Numbered from the stretch's first letter, positions 1 to 7,762 are shown. The stretch: 64,000 nt of DNA from Dyadobacter sp. LHD-138 (GCF_030929615.1 NZ_JAVFVU010000022.1:1-64000); one strand, 5' to 3'. Translations and numbers: made by a program. Notes: a model not told the origin generated them from the sequence alone.

Positions 1-69
1 TAATGATTGTCCTTTCATCAACTGTTCGAGCGCCTTATCGCGCATCTGTTCGAATTCCGTCTTTTCCAT
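1..69 (-). CDS. Transposase N-terminus, IS256-like (partial)
   Basis: An ATG at 69-67 on the minus strand opens a frame that runs off the left edge. The 23 visible residues begin MEKTEFEQMRDKALEQLMKG, which matches by eye the start of IS256-family (Mutator-type) transposases of Bacteroidota, where a short helical stretch ending in K-G-x-S-L precedes the catalytic domain. Nothing of the DDE catalytic core is visible here. The call rests on the N-terminus plus the GAGACTGT-like terminal repeat just upstream. Confidence 0.6.
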   Translation of the reverse strand, partial: MEKTEFEQMRDKALEQLMKGQSL

Positions 70-120
70 GTTCTGTCTTAAAGTTAAAACTTTTAGACAG
101 AGTTCATTTTACAGTCTCTC
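1..120 (-). mobile_element. IS256-family-like insertion sequence, right end (cut by window edge)
   Basis: The element is entered through its end. On the minus strand the terminal bases 120 to about 98 read GAGACTGTAAAATGAACTCT, which resembles the GAGACTGT-type terminal inverted repeats of IS256-family elements. A transposase reading frame starts about 50 bases inside. Position 120 is taken as the last base of the element because an unrelated reading frame (an AraC tail) begins immediately after it. The other end and the target duplication lie outside the window, so the boundary is inferred. Confidence 0.6.
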
Positions 121-213
121 GATTTAGGATTTGAAGACCCTTCCTACTTTATTCGCTTTTTTAAAAAGCATACCAATCATTCGCCCGAAGCATTCCGCAA
201 AACCTTCAAGTAA
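121..213 (+). pseudogene. AraC-family regulator, C-terminal remnant cut by the IS
   Basis: The frame ending at the TAA at 211-213 reads LDLGFEDPSYFIRFFKKHTN and then SPEAFRKTFK. This is the second helix-turn-helix of an AraC/XylS regulator (consensus LGFeDpSYFsRfFKk..g.sPeeFR). A stop at 94-96 lies upstream in the same frame, and the residues before position 121 are not AraC-like. The gene is therefore interrupted at the IS end, and only about the last 30 codons remain. It cannot make a working regulator. Confidence 0.75.
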
Positions 214-262
214 GTCTTGTTCCATATATTTTTTGTGATACCAATTGGCTAAACACAGCCAC

Positions 263-344
263 TACTTTTGCTATAAATGAAGCAAAATGGGAGCCGTAGT
301 ATTAGAAAAATATACAAAAAATTGCTGGCCTTTTAATCATAAAC
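263..344 (+). other. Orphan promoter and beheaded gene start
   Basis: TACTTTTG at 263-270 fits the Bacteroidota -7 box (TAnnTTTG). An ATG follows at 287 and starts MGAVVLEKYTKNCWPFNH before the frame runs into an IS3-type terminal sequence at 345. The layout (promoter, 17-nt leader, ATG) looks like a real gene start, probably a former target or neighbour of the AraC regulator to its left, but the gene has lost everything after about 19 codons. The protein family was not recognised. Confidence 0.35.
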
Positions 345-447
345 TGTCTCGTCCTGAAATAAGTTGACACAAATTTGACTTATGATGGGAGCATGTTCAT
401 TATCAGTAAAAAGGCGTAGTCAACGTGATTATAATTTAGGCTTTAAA
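345..447 (+). mobile_element. IS3-family-like remnant: left terminal repeat plus start of orfA
   Basis: TGTCTCGTCCTGAAATAAGT at 345-364, followed by TGACAC, resembles the terminal inverted repeat of a group of IS3-family elements common in Bacteroidota. From the ATG at 382 the frame reads through KRRSQRDYNLGFKLSV, the typical N-terminus of the OrfA helix-turn-helix protein of these elements. Homology stops near 447, where the sequence becomes the mnmH remnant, so the rest of OrfA and all of OrfB are gone. The short frame then runs by chance to a TAA at 481-483. Confidence 0.65.
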
Positions 448-934
448 CTATCCGTGTTCATTCAGATTTTGCAGTTGCTGTAAGATCCTTGTTTTACCAG
501 AACCAGTCATACCTCCTAAAATGACAAGCTGATACTGCTGTTCAAACTGATCGCGCACCCATCTTCGATAATGCTTACAACCACCTTCTATCAGGTACAC
601 TTCGAATCCGTAGAGATCAAGTGCCGATGCCATGACCCCGCTGCGCATTCCGTCGGCCCAGCAATGAACGGCTATTTTTTATCCGGAACCATCTGCAAGG
701 CATCCTTAACAAAGCCCGACCACTTAGGTCCGGTTAGATCAAAACCCCGCAGGATGGCCTGTTCCTTCCAATTTGTTTATGCGTTGTACCGACAATAACT
801 CTTTCTTCATTACTGAAAAGCGGTAAATTAAATGCTCCTGGTATGTGTCCGTGCTCAAATTCAGCGGGCGTTCTTACATCGGCAAGTACAATGGCTAACT
901 TGAAAAAATCACGAATTGTTATGTTTTTATTCAT
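448..934 (-). pseudogene. mnmH: tRNA 2-selenouridine synthase, decayed and truncated
   Basis: MnmH (SelU) replaces sulfur with selenium at the wobble uridine of some tRNAs; it has an N-terminal rhodanese domain and a C-terminal P-loop domain. From the ATG at 934 the frame reads DVRTPAEFEHGHIPGAFNLP and IVGTTHKQIGR (rhodanese part). One base is missing near 774. The next frame gives AILRGFDLTGPKWSGFVKDA. A second base is missing in the T-run at 675-680. The third frame gives the catalytic-loop stretch HCWADGMRSG and then LGGMTGSGKT, the P-loop. Homology ends at about 448 at the IS3-type remnant, so the rest of the P-loop domain is lost. Two frameshifts plus truncation make this a pseudogene; sequencing error could explain a frameshift but not the truncation. 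Confidence 0.8.
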
Positions 935-1115
935 TCGGCTGCTTAGGTGTAATCGCTTTTTATTTGTCAGAATTTGAAAAGACCCGTTGGGCTGGTAAGA
1001 TAACGATATAATGCCTGATCGAAGACAGGATTTAGAAATTCGTAGCCGGTTTAACTTTTTGAAGCAATAAAAGATAAATTCTGAATACATCACATCTTAA
1101 CAATTTATTAAACTA

Positions 1116-1153
1116 ATGTTTAGTATTAATAAACATCTAGCTTTTTACCTTTG
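1116..1153 (+). promoter_or_regulatory. Promoter with palindromic operator (copy 1)
   Basis: A 21-bp near-palindrome at 1116-1136 has perfect 7-base arms ATGTTTA and TAAACAT around a 7-base centre. A -7 box TACCTTTG follows at 1146-1153, and the gene starts at 1183, a leader of about 25 nt. The left arm covers the place expected for the -33 element, so a bound protein would block this promoter. A near-identical site lies upstream of the 4626 gene. The XRE-cupin regulator at 3534-4106 is the obvious candidate binder, which is inference from proximity. Confidence 0.65.
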
Positions 1154-1182
1154 ACTCGAAATTTACTTGACATCAATAATTT

Positions 1183-2268
1183 ATGACTTTGGCTAGTTTA
1201 CTTGTATTTACCGGTGTAGGAGAAGAATTGGAACTGATTGAAAAACAAATTCCTGAGATAGGCCACGCTGAGGTCTTGGTCAAAAATCTTTATACTACCC
1301 TGTGTGGGAGCGATCTCCACACTTTTTGTGGGGTAAGGCATGAGAAAACGCCTACCGTACTCGGGCATGAGATTGTAGGGGAAGTAGTTGAGATCGGATC
1401 CGGGCACACTGGTCGGGATTACGCTGGTAATCCGCTTCGGGTAGGGGATGTAGTAACCTGGTGTATCTTTTCGTCGGATCCGCAGTCGGCGGAAGCGTTG
1501 AAGGGAATGCCGCAAAAAGCCTCTGGATTGTTTAAATATGGCCATGCCCAGTTAACGGATCAGGATGCGTTTCACGGCGGGTTGGCCGAATATTGCATAT
1601 TGAAGGAGAATACGGCGATATTAAGAATTCCTGGTGATGTACCGCTGGCTGTTGCGGCAACGATCAACTGTGCAATTGCCACGGTAGCTGGCGCTTTACG
1701 GCTTGCAGGAGATATTCGGGGCAAACGTGTTCTTATCACGGGCCTGGGTTTACTGGGTATCGTATGCACTGCCATGTGCAAGGACGCGGGCGCTGCTATG
1801 ATTTTAACGGCAGATATTAATAGCCAACGTCTCGGTCAGTCATTGGCTTTCGGCGCAGGTGACACTTATCTCTTGGGGCATTCCGAGGTGAACGCAGTCA
1901 CCGATCAGCTTCAGCCTTCGCCAGAAGATATGGATGTTGTGTTCGATATGAGCGGAGCACCGGATGCGATGGAAATGGGGATTAATTCCCTGCGGGTTGG
2001 CGGTATTGCCATATGGGTCGGGGCCGTTTTTACTGCCCGTAAAGTGGCATGCGATGCCGAGCAGATCGTGCGGAAGCTCATTACGATTAAGGGATTGCAC
2101 AACTACAACTATGAGGATTTTGTAGCTGCGGTCGAATTTATCGGGCGTTGTCACAAGGATTTTCCTTTTGACAAAATAATCGGGAAGGAGTTTACGCTTT
2201 CCCAGGCACAGGCGGCTTTTGAATATGCCCTTGCACACAAACCGCTGAGGGTAGGGATTCGTTTATAA
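1183..2268 (+). CDS. Zinc-type alcohol dehydrogenase, phosphonate-catabolism-associated (HpnZ-like)
   Basis: This is a 361-residue medium-chain dehydrogenase/reductase. The catalytic-zinc region is visible as CGSDLHTFCG (about residues 42-51) and GHEIVGEV (about 61-68). The Rossmann motif TGLGLLG lies near residue 186. The structural-zinc lobe with four cysteines seen in classical enzymes is not evident. Overall it resembles the dehydrogenase subgroup named for co-occurrence with phosphonate genes. It probably oxidises a small hydroxy-phosphonate or phosphate ester in the cytoplasm; the substrate is not known. It is the first gene of a unit with the transporter 18 nt downstream. The start is set by the promoter and operator just upstream. 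Confidence 0.75.
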   Translation: MTLASLLVFTGVGEELELIEKQIPEIGHAEVLVKNLYTTLCGSDLHTFCGVRHEKTPTVLGHEIVGEVVEIGSGHTGRDYAGNPLRVGDVVTWCIFSSDPQSAEALKGMPQKASGLFKYGHAQLTDQDAFHGGLAEYCILKENTAILRIPGDVPLAVAATINCAIATVAGALRLAGDIRGKRVLITGLGLLGIVCTAMCKDAGAAMILTADINSQRLGQSLAFGAGDTYLLGHSEVNAVTDQLQPSPEDMDVVFDMSGAPDAMEMGINSLRVGGIAIWVGAVFTARKVACDAEQIVRKLITIKGLHNYNYEDFVAAVEFIGRCHKDFPFDKIIGKEFTLSQAQAAFEYALAHKPLRVGIRL

Positions 2269-2286
2269 ATCACAAAAAAGAGGATT

Positions 2287-3537
2287 ATGGTTAATGCTTT
2301 TCGCAGACAGCAGTGGAAGATGTTACTGCTCACGATGGTTTGCTACCTGTTTTTCTACACGGGTCGTCACAACTTCGGCTGGGCGGCGCACGGTATGGCT
2401 GCCGACTTCAATGTGCCTTTTGCCACCATTGGCTGGATCAGCTTCGCGATGCTGATAGGGTATGCGGTCGGGCAGTTTGTGAACGGCAACCTGGCCGACC
2501 GGTTCAGTGCCCGAATCATGATGCCTTTGGGAGCGTATCTTTCGATCGGCGCCAATGTAGCCATAAGCTTTGCCCCGTCGTTGCGTTGGGTCATGGTACT
2601 CTGGGCCCTCAACGGGTTTTTCCAATCGATGGCTTGGGCGCCGGGCGGAAAAATCATCTCCAATTGGTGGGGAAAAGAAGAGAAGGGAAAGGCGTTCGGC
2701 TTTTATACGATGGCAGCAGGTCTTTCTTCTGTGGTCACTTACCTGTTTTCTATTCTGATTTTAAAAGAAAATATGGAGTGGCGGATGCTTTTCAGGTTGC
2801 CCGTGTTGCTTTTGCTGGTTACTTCCACGCTATTCCTGATTTTCGCAAAAGACAAGCCTTCAGATCTTGGATTTGAAAATCCCGACGAGGATCATACCTT
2901 AAAAGACGGACAGCATAACGAGAACTGGCTGCAACGTTACAAAGAGGTCATGGGAAATACCAGCTTTTTAAGAGTCACCCTTGCATTTGGCTTCGAAAGC
3001 ATGGCACGCTATGGCTTTATATTCTGGGTGCCGGTTCATTATTTGGGAAGCAACTGGAAAGACAATCCGCACAATTTGTGGGTGACCTTCCTGCTTCCGG
3101 TTGGAATGGCGGCTGGCGCTGTTTCTTTTGGCAATTTGTCTGATACGCTTTTCGGAAGAAACCGCGTCGCTTCCATCCGTTTCGGTATGCTTTCCAGCGC
3201 GTTGGTAGCGCTGGTGATTTTTATTACACCAGCCGGCAATACTGCCTTGCAGGCGATGTTCATGTTACTGGCAGGCTTCTTCGTCTACGGGCCGCAAGCC
3301 AACTTTTGGACATTATGCCCGGAGATGCTAGGTAATCAGCGAACGGGTACCGGGATCGGTTTGATGAATATGAGCGGTTACGTTTTTGCCGCACTGGGAG
3401 AGCCCATGCTCGGCAGGGTTATAGACATCACGGGAAATAGCTCTCATATTTTCCTGATCATCGCATTGATCTGCCTGCTTTCAGCGGGAGCTATTTCGAC
3501 GGTAGGGAAGGTGGCGTATATAGCGTATCGTAGTTAG
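2287..3537 (+). CDS. MFS transporter, organophosphate:phosphate antiporter (OPA)-like
   Basis: This 416-residue protein has about twelve hydrophobic segments. The N-terminus contains YLFFYTGRHNFGWAAHGMA, the pattern of the first helix of GlpT/UhpT-type OPA carriers (Y..FY..R.NF), and NGNLADRFSARIMMPLG follows as the MFS loop 2-3 signature. OPA carriers import organophosphates in exchange for phosphate across the inner membrane. It lies 18 nt behind the HpnZ-like dehydrogenase, so the two are probably co-transcribed, and the carrier may import the dehydrogenase substrate. The stop codon overlaps the convergent regulator gene by four bases. A different solute cannot be excluded. Confidence 0.75.
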   Translation: MVNAFRRQQWKMLLLTMVCYLFFYTGRHNFGWAAHGMAADFNVPFATIGWISFAMLIGYAVGQFVNGNLADRFSARIMMPLGAYLSIGANVAISFAPSLRWVMVLWALNGFFQSMAWAPGGKIISNWWGKEEKGKAFGFYTMAAGLSSVVTYLFSILILKENMEWRMLFRLPVLLLLVTSTLFLIFAKDKPSDLGFENPDEDHTLKDGQHNENWLQRYKEVMGNTSFLRVTLAFGFESMARYGFIFWVPVHYLGSNWKDNPHNLWVTFLLPVGMAAGAVSFGNLSDTLFGRNRVASIRFGMLSSALVALVIFITPAGNTALQAMFMLLAGFFVYGPQANFWTLCPEMLGNQRTGTGIGLMNMSGYVFAALGEPMLGRVIDITGNSSHIFLIIALICLLSAGAISTVGKVAYIAYRS

Positions 3538-4106
3538 TTGTTTTGGTCGAAAAAATACAGAACCAGCAGCATACAGCTTTGATCAGAGGTATTTTTAGGA
3601 ACGTGCGGCAGGCGGCCATCAAAAAATATGGAATCACCCTCTTCTAAAATAAGAGTCTGACCATTGACAAGATATTCGGTTTGTCCTTTAACAATATATA
3701 CAAATTCGTATGCATCGGTAGTCACTTCCTCGCGGAAGGAATCGGTGCTGAGCTCAAGAAGCGCAAAGTCAATGGTGCTGGCAGGCAGGTTACGCATCAT
3801 GATACGGGTATAATTGAAGCCTTTGGCGTCTTCTTTCTCAAACGGAGCGTAATCTTTTTTCCTGTTGACCAATATGGTAGGTTCCAATAAACTAAGGCCA
3901 TCGAAAAATGCACTGACCTCAATTTCGAGTGACCGGATAATGCCTAGCATGACCGGCAGCGACGGGATCGTGCGACCGTTTTCGACCTGTGAAACCAATC
4001 CTTTGCTCACACCGGACTTGTCGGCCAGTTCCTGTAGGGTCATTCGCTTGTCCAGCCTTTTCTGTTTAATGCGGCGGCCAACCTCTAGAATAAAAAATCC
4101 ATCCAT
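3534..4106 (-). CDS. XRE-family transcriptional regulator with C-terminal cupin
   Basis: A 190-residue one-component regulator. Residues about 8-66 form an XRE helix-turn-helix (RIKQKRLDKRMTLQELADKS, then GVSKGLVSQVENGRTIPS). Residues about 120-185 form a cupin barrel (EFVYIVKGQTEYLVNG, GDSIFFDGRLPHVPKN) that usually binds a small ligand. It is encoded between the two halves of the phosphonate-type locus on the opposite strand, ends four bases inside the MFS gene, and starts 134 bases from the palindrome at 4241. It is the likely binder of the two matching operators at 1116 and 4241; whether it represses or activates cannot be read from sequence. Confidence 0.8.
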   Translation of the reverse strand: MDGFFILEVGRRIKQKRLDKRMTLQELADKSGVSKGLVSQVENGRTIPSLPVMLGIIRSLEIEVSAFFDGLSLLEPTILVNRKKDYAPFEKEDAKGFNYTRIMMRNLPASTIDFALLELSTDSFREEVTTDAYEFVYIVKGQTEYLVNGQTLILEEGDSIFFDGRLPHVPKNTSDQSCMLLVLYFFDQNN

Positions 4107-4240
4107 TTGGCAAGAATAGTAAAAAAATCTGGCATAGAGCCAAATAGTTAAAAACTAATAAGCTTCCAAACCTGCGTGGCGACACAATTATGTTGTTTTT
4201 AAATCATGGGAACAATTCATAGTTAATAAATATTTGATAT

Positions 4241-4279
4241 ATGTTTAGTATGAATAAACAATTTTTCATTTTATCTTTG
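4241..4279 (+). promoter_or_regulatory. Promoter with palindromic operator (copy 2)
   Basis: ATGTTTA-N7-TAAACAA at 4241-4261 matches the site at 1116 in 19 of 21 bases. A -7 box TATCTTTG follows at 4272-4279. The distance from operator start to -7 box is 31 bases here and 30 at copy 1, so the geometry is conserved. It faces the hydrolase-HAD-EamA genes beginning at 4626 and would give a leader of about 340 nt. Confidence 0.65.
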
Positions 4280-4625
4280 ATTTAAGATAATAGTATAAGT
4301 CCGGGGCCCGGGTCAGACCATTATCGGAAATATACACAGCATCCTAAAATACCCTGTTTCGTTTTTAATTTATTGTATCAATGCTTACACAAAAGATTTC
4401 CAAGTTATGAGAACTTTTATTTGATTGAAATATCCTGCAATCCAAAAGGGTCGAAGGTTGTTCAAAAGGAAGATCGTGAACCACTTCTTTCAGAGGGTAG
4501 TCCACGATCTGAGTAATGGCACCTGGAGGCACATTTCTTCAACTTTATGAAGATGGTACTGTCAAAAATCAATATAATAAACATCATTTTTGATATTTAC
4601 GAAATATTAAACCGCTGATAATAAG
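4280..4625 (+). other. Long leader of the hydrolase operon with a hairpin
   Basis: There is no convincing gene in this stretch. AGATCGTG at 4471-4478 and CACGATCT at 4503-4510 form a perfect 8-bp stem with a 24-nt loop. On the minus strand the same part carries an open stretch of about 50 codons (including QIVDYPLKEVVHDLPFEQPS) that starts after a stop and has no good ATG; it could be a decayed gene fragment. If transcription starts near 4286, this region is untranslated leader. No known riboswitch was recognised. Confidence 0.35.
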
Positions 4626-5516
4626 ATGAAATCATTTTTTAGACAACTATTCCTGATCCCTTTATCTTTATTTTGTTTTCAAGCCGCTTTTGCGCAAGGC
4701 AAGATCGAGCACGTGATCCTGATCGGCTCGGACGGTTTCGGCGCTTATGCCTTTGACAAAGCAAAAGCGCCCAACCTGCGCAAGCTCATGGAGGAAGGTT
4801 CCTGGACGTTGAATGCGCGCACCGTTTTGCCTTCTTCAAGCGCGCCCAACTGGGCTTCGATGGTGATGGGAGCTGGTCCCGAGCTGCACGGGTATACCAA
4901 ATGGGGCAGCCAGTCGCCCGACCTGCCTGCCCGAGAATTGGACGAGTACGGCATGTTCCCGACGGTTTATGGCTTATTAAGAAAAGAAAGGCCAAAAAGC
5001 GAGATCGGCGTGATTTACGAGTGGGACGGTATCGGTTATTTATTCCCTAAAAAAGCCGTGAACAAAGACCAGAACTGCGACGGTGACATTGCTTTGACGA
5101 AGGCTGCCACTTCCTACATTAAAGAAAAGAAACCCAATTTCCTTTTCATCCATTTGCACGATGTCGATAGTGTCGGGCACAATGCAGGACACGGGACGCC
5201 GGAATACTATGCGGCCATCGAACGTACCGATACGCACATAGGCAGTATTATTAAAAGCATCGAGGAAGCGGGTATTATGGACAAAACGGCGATCATTTTT
5301 ACAGCTGATCATGGCGGTATCAACAAAGGCCACGGTGCTATTAGCATGCAGGAAATGCAGATCCCCTGGATCATTGCAGGCCCGGGAATCCGTAAAAAAA
5401 ATGAAATAAAGGAAAGTGTCATGACTTTTGATACAGCTTCCACTATTGCTGCCCTATTCAAATTGAAGCAACCGCAGGTTTGGATCGGCCGGCCGGTAAA
5501 AACGGCTTTTAAGTAA
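4626..5516 (+). CDS. Secreted alkaline-phosphatase-superfamily phosphodiesterase/phosphonate hydrolase
   Basis: This is a 296-residue exported protein. Residues 1-24 are a signal peptide ending AFAQ. The alkaline phosphatase/nucleotide pyrophosphatase fold is shown by the first metal ligand in LIGSDGFG (D36), a serine-rich nucleophile region LPSSSAPNWASMVMG (S70-S72), the metal pair in LHDVDSVGHNAGHG and the late motif TADHGG. Relatives include nucleotide pyrophosphatases and phosphonoacetate hydrolase; this protein is shorter than the latter (about 400 residues), so the substrate is open. It would act in the periplasm, upstream of the OPA-type carrier. A phosphonatase-like gene follows 26 nt downstream. 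Confidence 0.75.
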   Translation: MKSFFRQLFLIPLSLFCFQAAFAQGKIEHVILIGSDGFGAYAFDKAKAPNLRKLMEEGSWTLNARTVLPSSSAPNWASMVMGAGPELHGYTKWGSQSPDLPARELDEYGMFPTVYGLLRKERPKSEIGVIYEWDGIGYLFPKKAVNKDQNCDGDIALTKAATSYIKEKKPNFLFIHLHDVDSVGHNAGHGTPEYYAAIERTDTHIGSIIKSIEEAGIMDKTAIIFTADHGGINKGHGAISMQEMQIPWIIAGPGIRKKNEIKESVMTFDTASTIAALFKLKQPQVWIGRPVKTAFK

Positions 5517-5542
5517 AATTTTTAATTCTAAATAAGAGACAA

Positions 5543-6235
5543 ATGATAAAAATGGCTGTTTTTGATATGGCTGGTACGACGGTCGATGAAAACAACGTGG
5601 TGTACAAAACGCTGATGCTGGCTATCAACCAGCGCGGTTTTGATTTTAGGCTGGATGAAGTGCTGGCACAGGGCGCAGGCAAGGAAAAGCTGGCGGCGAT
5701 CAGAAGTGTATTGGCGTCAAAAGAAATCGCTGATGCGTCACTGTCGGAACAGATTTTTGAAGATTTTCTTTTGCTGCTTGAAGATGCGTACAAAGAACTA
5801 AATGTCACCGAGCAGCGCAACACCAGCAAAATATTTGCCGCGCTGAAAGATAGAGGCATCTGGGTTGTACTCAATACGGGCTACAACCGAGAAATTGCAG
5901 AGGGATTGATTGGGAAAATCGGCTGGAAAGAAGGTGAGCATTTCGATTGTCTCGTCACGGCGTCGGACGTCGACAAAAACCGGCCGGACCCGGATATGAT
6001 TTTCTGGGCAATGAACAAGCTGGGTATTCATAACGCAGATGAAGTGGTGAAGGTAGGAGACTCGGCAATCGATATCGAGGAGGGGAGGAATGCGGGTTGC
6101 CGTTTGAGCGTTGGCATAACCACAGGGGCACACACGCATGGGCAGCTCAGTGAGGCAAATCCGGATTTCGTGATCGATGACCTGGCAGAATTAATACCTA
6201 TCATTGATCGTTTGGCCGTTGCTCAACCCGTATGA
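5543..6235 (+). CDS. Phosphonatase-like HAD hydrolase
   Basis: A 230-residue haloacid-dehalogenase-superfamily protein. Motif I is DMAGTTVD (residues about 8-15), very close to the DxAGTTVD of phosphonoacetaldehyde hydrolase PhnX. The helical cap follows, then the motif III lysine region VDKNRPDPDM and motif IV GDSAIDIEEGRNAG. Family members cleave C-P or P-O bonds through an aspartyl-phosphate. True PhnX also needs a cap lysine, which cannot be assigned by eye. It lies between the secreted hydrolase and the EamA transporter. Translation may start at ATG 5543 or at ATG 5552 three codons later. Confidence 0.78.
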   Translation: MIKMAVFDMAGTTVDENNVVYKTLMLAINQRGFDFRLDEVLAQGAGKEKLAAIRSVLASKEIADASLSEQIFEDFLLLLEDAYKELNVTEQRNTSKIFAALKDRGIWVVLNTGYNREIAEGLIGKIGWKEGEHFDCLVTASDVDKNRPDPDMIFWAMNKLGIHNADEVVKVGDSAIDIEEGRNAGCRLSVGITTGAHTHGQLSEANPDFVIDDLAELIPIIDRLAVAQPV

Positions 6236-6279
6236 GCGGATGTCGGACTTGTTGAACAAAGGCTTTTTAACCACCGGAA

Positions 6280-7143
6280 ATGAGTTTTTATGTTTTAGCA
6301 CTGGTACTTACCGCAGCTATTTTACATGCCTGCTGGAACCTGCTTGCCAAAAAAACGCAAGGCAGGATTCCTTTTATCTGGCTGGTCTACTGCGTGAGCA
6401 GTATTGTATATTTGCCAATCGTGCTTTTTCAAATTAACAGGGGTGAAGTAATTTGGTCACAGGCTCTTTCCTGGTTTTCTTTAAGCAGTTCGGTGCTGCA
6501 TCTTGCGTATTACACTGTATTACAAAAAGGTTACAGAAGTGCTGATCTTTCGGTTGTGTATCCGCTTGCCCGGGGATCAGGACCGCTGTTTTCATCGGTG
6601 GCAGCCATTCTATTCTTGGGTGAGCGGCTAAGTTTGCTTACAACTTTGGGCTTGTTGTTAATTATTGCGGGCGTATTGCTGATCACCGGGCTTAGCCTGA
6701 AAAAGGAGGAGAACGGCAAAATAGCTACCGGTCTCATCTATGGTGTGCTTACCGGCTTGTTTATTGCCTTGTATACCATCAATGACACCATTGCGGTAAA
6801 ATTCTATGCAGTTTCTCCTTTGACGCTCACACTTGAGACGAATCTTTTTGGCGCCATTATACTCTTTCCATTCATTGTTTCACAAAAGGAAGAGCTGAAA
6901 AGAGCGGTAAACATGCACAAATGGACCATTGTCGCCATTGCTGTACTGAGTCCGGCGGCGTATATACTGGTGCTGGAAGCATTGAAACACGCGCCATTAA
7001 CAGTCGTCGCACCGGCCAGGGAAACCAGCATTTTACTGGGAGTATTTATGGGGTCACGCGTTTTCAATGAAAAACATGGAAAAAGAAGGCTGGTTGCCAG
7101 CGCGTTAATATTATGCGGCATTATTGCATTGGGTTTAAGTTGA
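6280..7143 (+). CDS. EamA/DMT-family membrane transporter
   Basis: A 287-residue protein made of about ten hydrophobic helices in two EamA repeats. Motifs visible are LHACWNLLAKKTQGRIPF at the N-terminus, YPLARGSGPLFSS and LGERLS at the end of the first repeat, and VVAPARETSILLGVFMGSRV in the second. DMT transporters export or import metabolites across the inner membrane. It is last in the hydrolase-HAD unit with a 44-nt gap, so it may move a product or substrate of that pathway; the solute is unknown. Confidence 0.75.
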   Translation: MSFYVLALVLTAAILHACWNLLAKKTQGRIPFIWLVYCVSSIVYLPIVLFQINRGEVIWSQALSWFSLSSSVLHLAYYTVLQKGYRSADLSVVYPLARGSGPLFSSVAAILFLGERLSLLTTLGLLLIIAGVLLITGLSLKKEENGKIATGLIYGVLTGLFIALYTINDTIAVKFYAVSPLTLTLETNLFGAIILFPFIVSQKEELKRAVNMHKWTIVAIAVLSPAAYILVLEALKHAPLTVVAPARETSILLGVFMGSRVFNEKHGKRRLVASALILCGIIALGLS

Positions 7144-7387
7144 ATCAGTTCGGCAAAGAAGCGCTCAGGTGGTTATTTTTATGTACCTACCGAAAAAAAA
7201 CTTCTGATCACCACTCAATAAATAACATGGCCGAATAATAATTAAAAATCAGCTATCTGACTTATAATCAGTATCTTTTCATTGGTTTTGGTTAGCAGTT
7301 TCGGCCTGTCCAGATAAACGATTATGTTTCCCTGGTTAGGGATTGTACAAATCATATGAATTGTTAAACAAATTAAAAAGAACGATC

Positions 7388-7762
7388 ATGACTAAAATTC
7401 TTTTTGAGCGACTTGGTGGTACCAAAGGTATCACAGAAATTGTTAACGATGCTGTTGAGGCACATATGAATAACCCGGCAATCTGCGCCAGGTTTTTACC
7501 CTACAAAGAACAGCCTGAAAAATTTGCATTAATCAAGCAGCACTCGATTGATTTTTTTAGCGCTGGAAGTGGCGGACCTGTAACCTACTCTGGAAGAGAC
7601 ATGCTTACCACGCATAGGGGAATGAACATAAATCCCACTGAATACATGCACGTTGTTGATGACATTTTGATGGTATTAGATAAACATAACGTTGACGAAG
7701 AATCAAAAAAAGATGTGCTGGCTGTCCTCTGGTCATTGAAAGACATGATAATTGCTAAATAA
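7388..7762 (+). CDS. Group I truncated haemoglobin
   Basis: A protein of 124 residues counted from the ATG at 7388; an upstream in-frame ATG at 7343 would add 15 residues that do not look like the family. LFERLGGTKGITEIVNDAVE is the usual start of truncated haemoglobins, and the proximal haem-ligand histidine lies in DMLTTHRGMNI. Such proteins bind O2 or NO, often in NO detoxification. It stands alone between the EamA gene and a decayed outer-membrane gene. Confidence 0.85.
   Translation: MTKILFERLGGTKGITEIVNDAVEAHMNNPAICARFLPYKEQPEKFALIKQHSIDFFSAGSGGPVTYSGRDMLTTHRGMNINPTEYMHVVDDILMVLDKHNVDEESKKDVLAVLWSLKDMIIAK

Noticed and set aside
734..1093. A 119-codon frame starting at 1093 on the minus strand
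   Set aside because: Only the part from the ATG at 934 resembles MnmH; the first 53 codons cover the intergenic region and do not look like protein, so the pseudogene is started at 934.
7343..7387. Upstream ATG start for the truncated haemoglobin
   Set aside because: The extra 15 residues are not haemoglobin-like and the internal ATG at 7388 gives the family's normal length.
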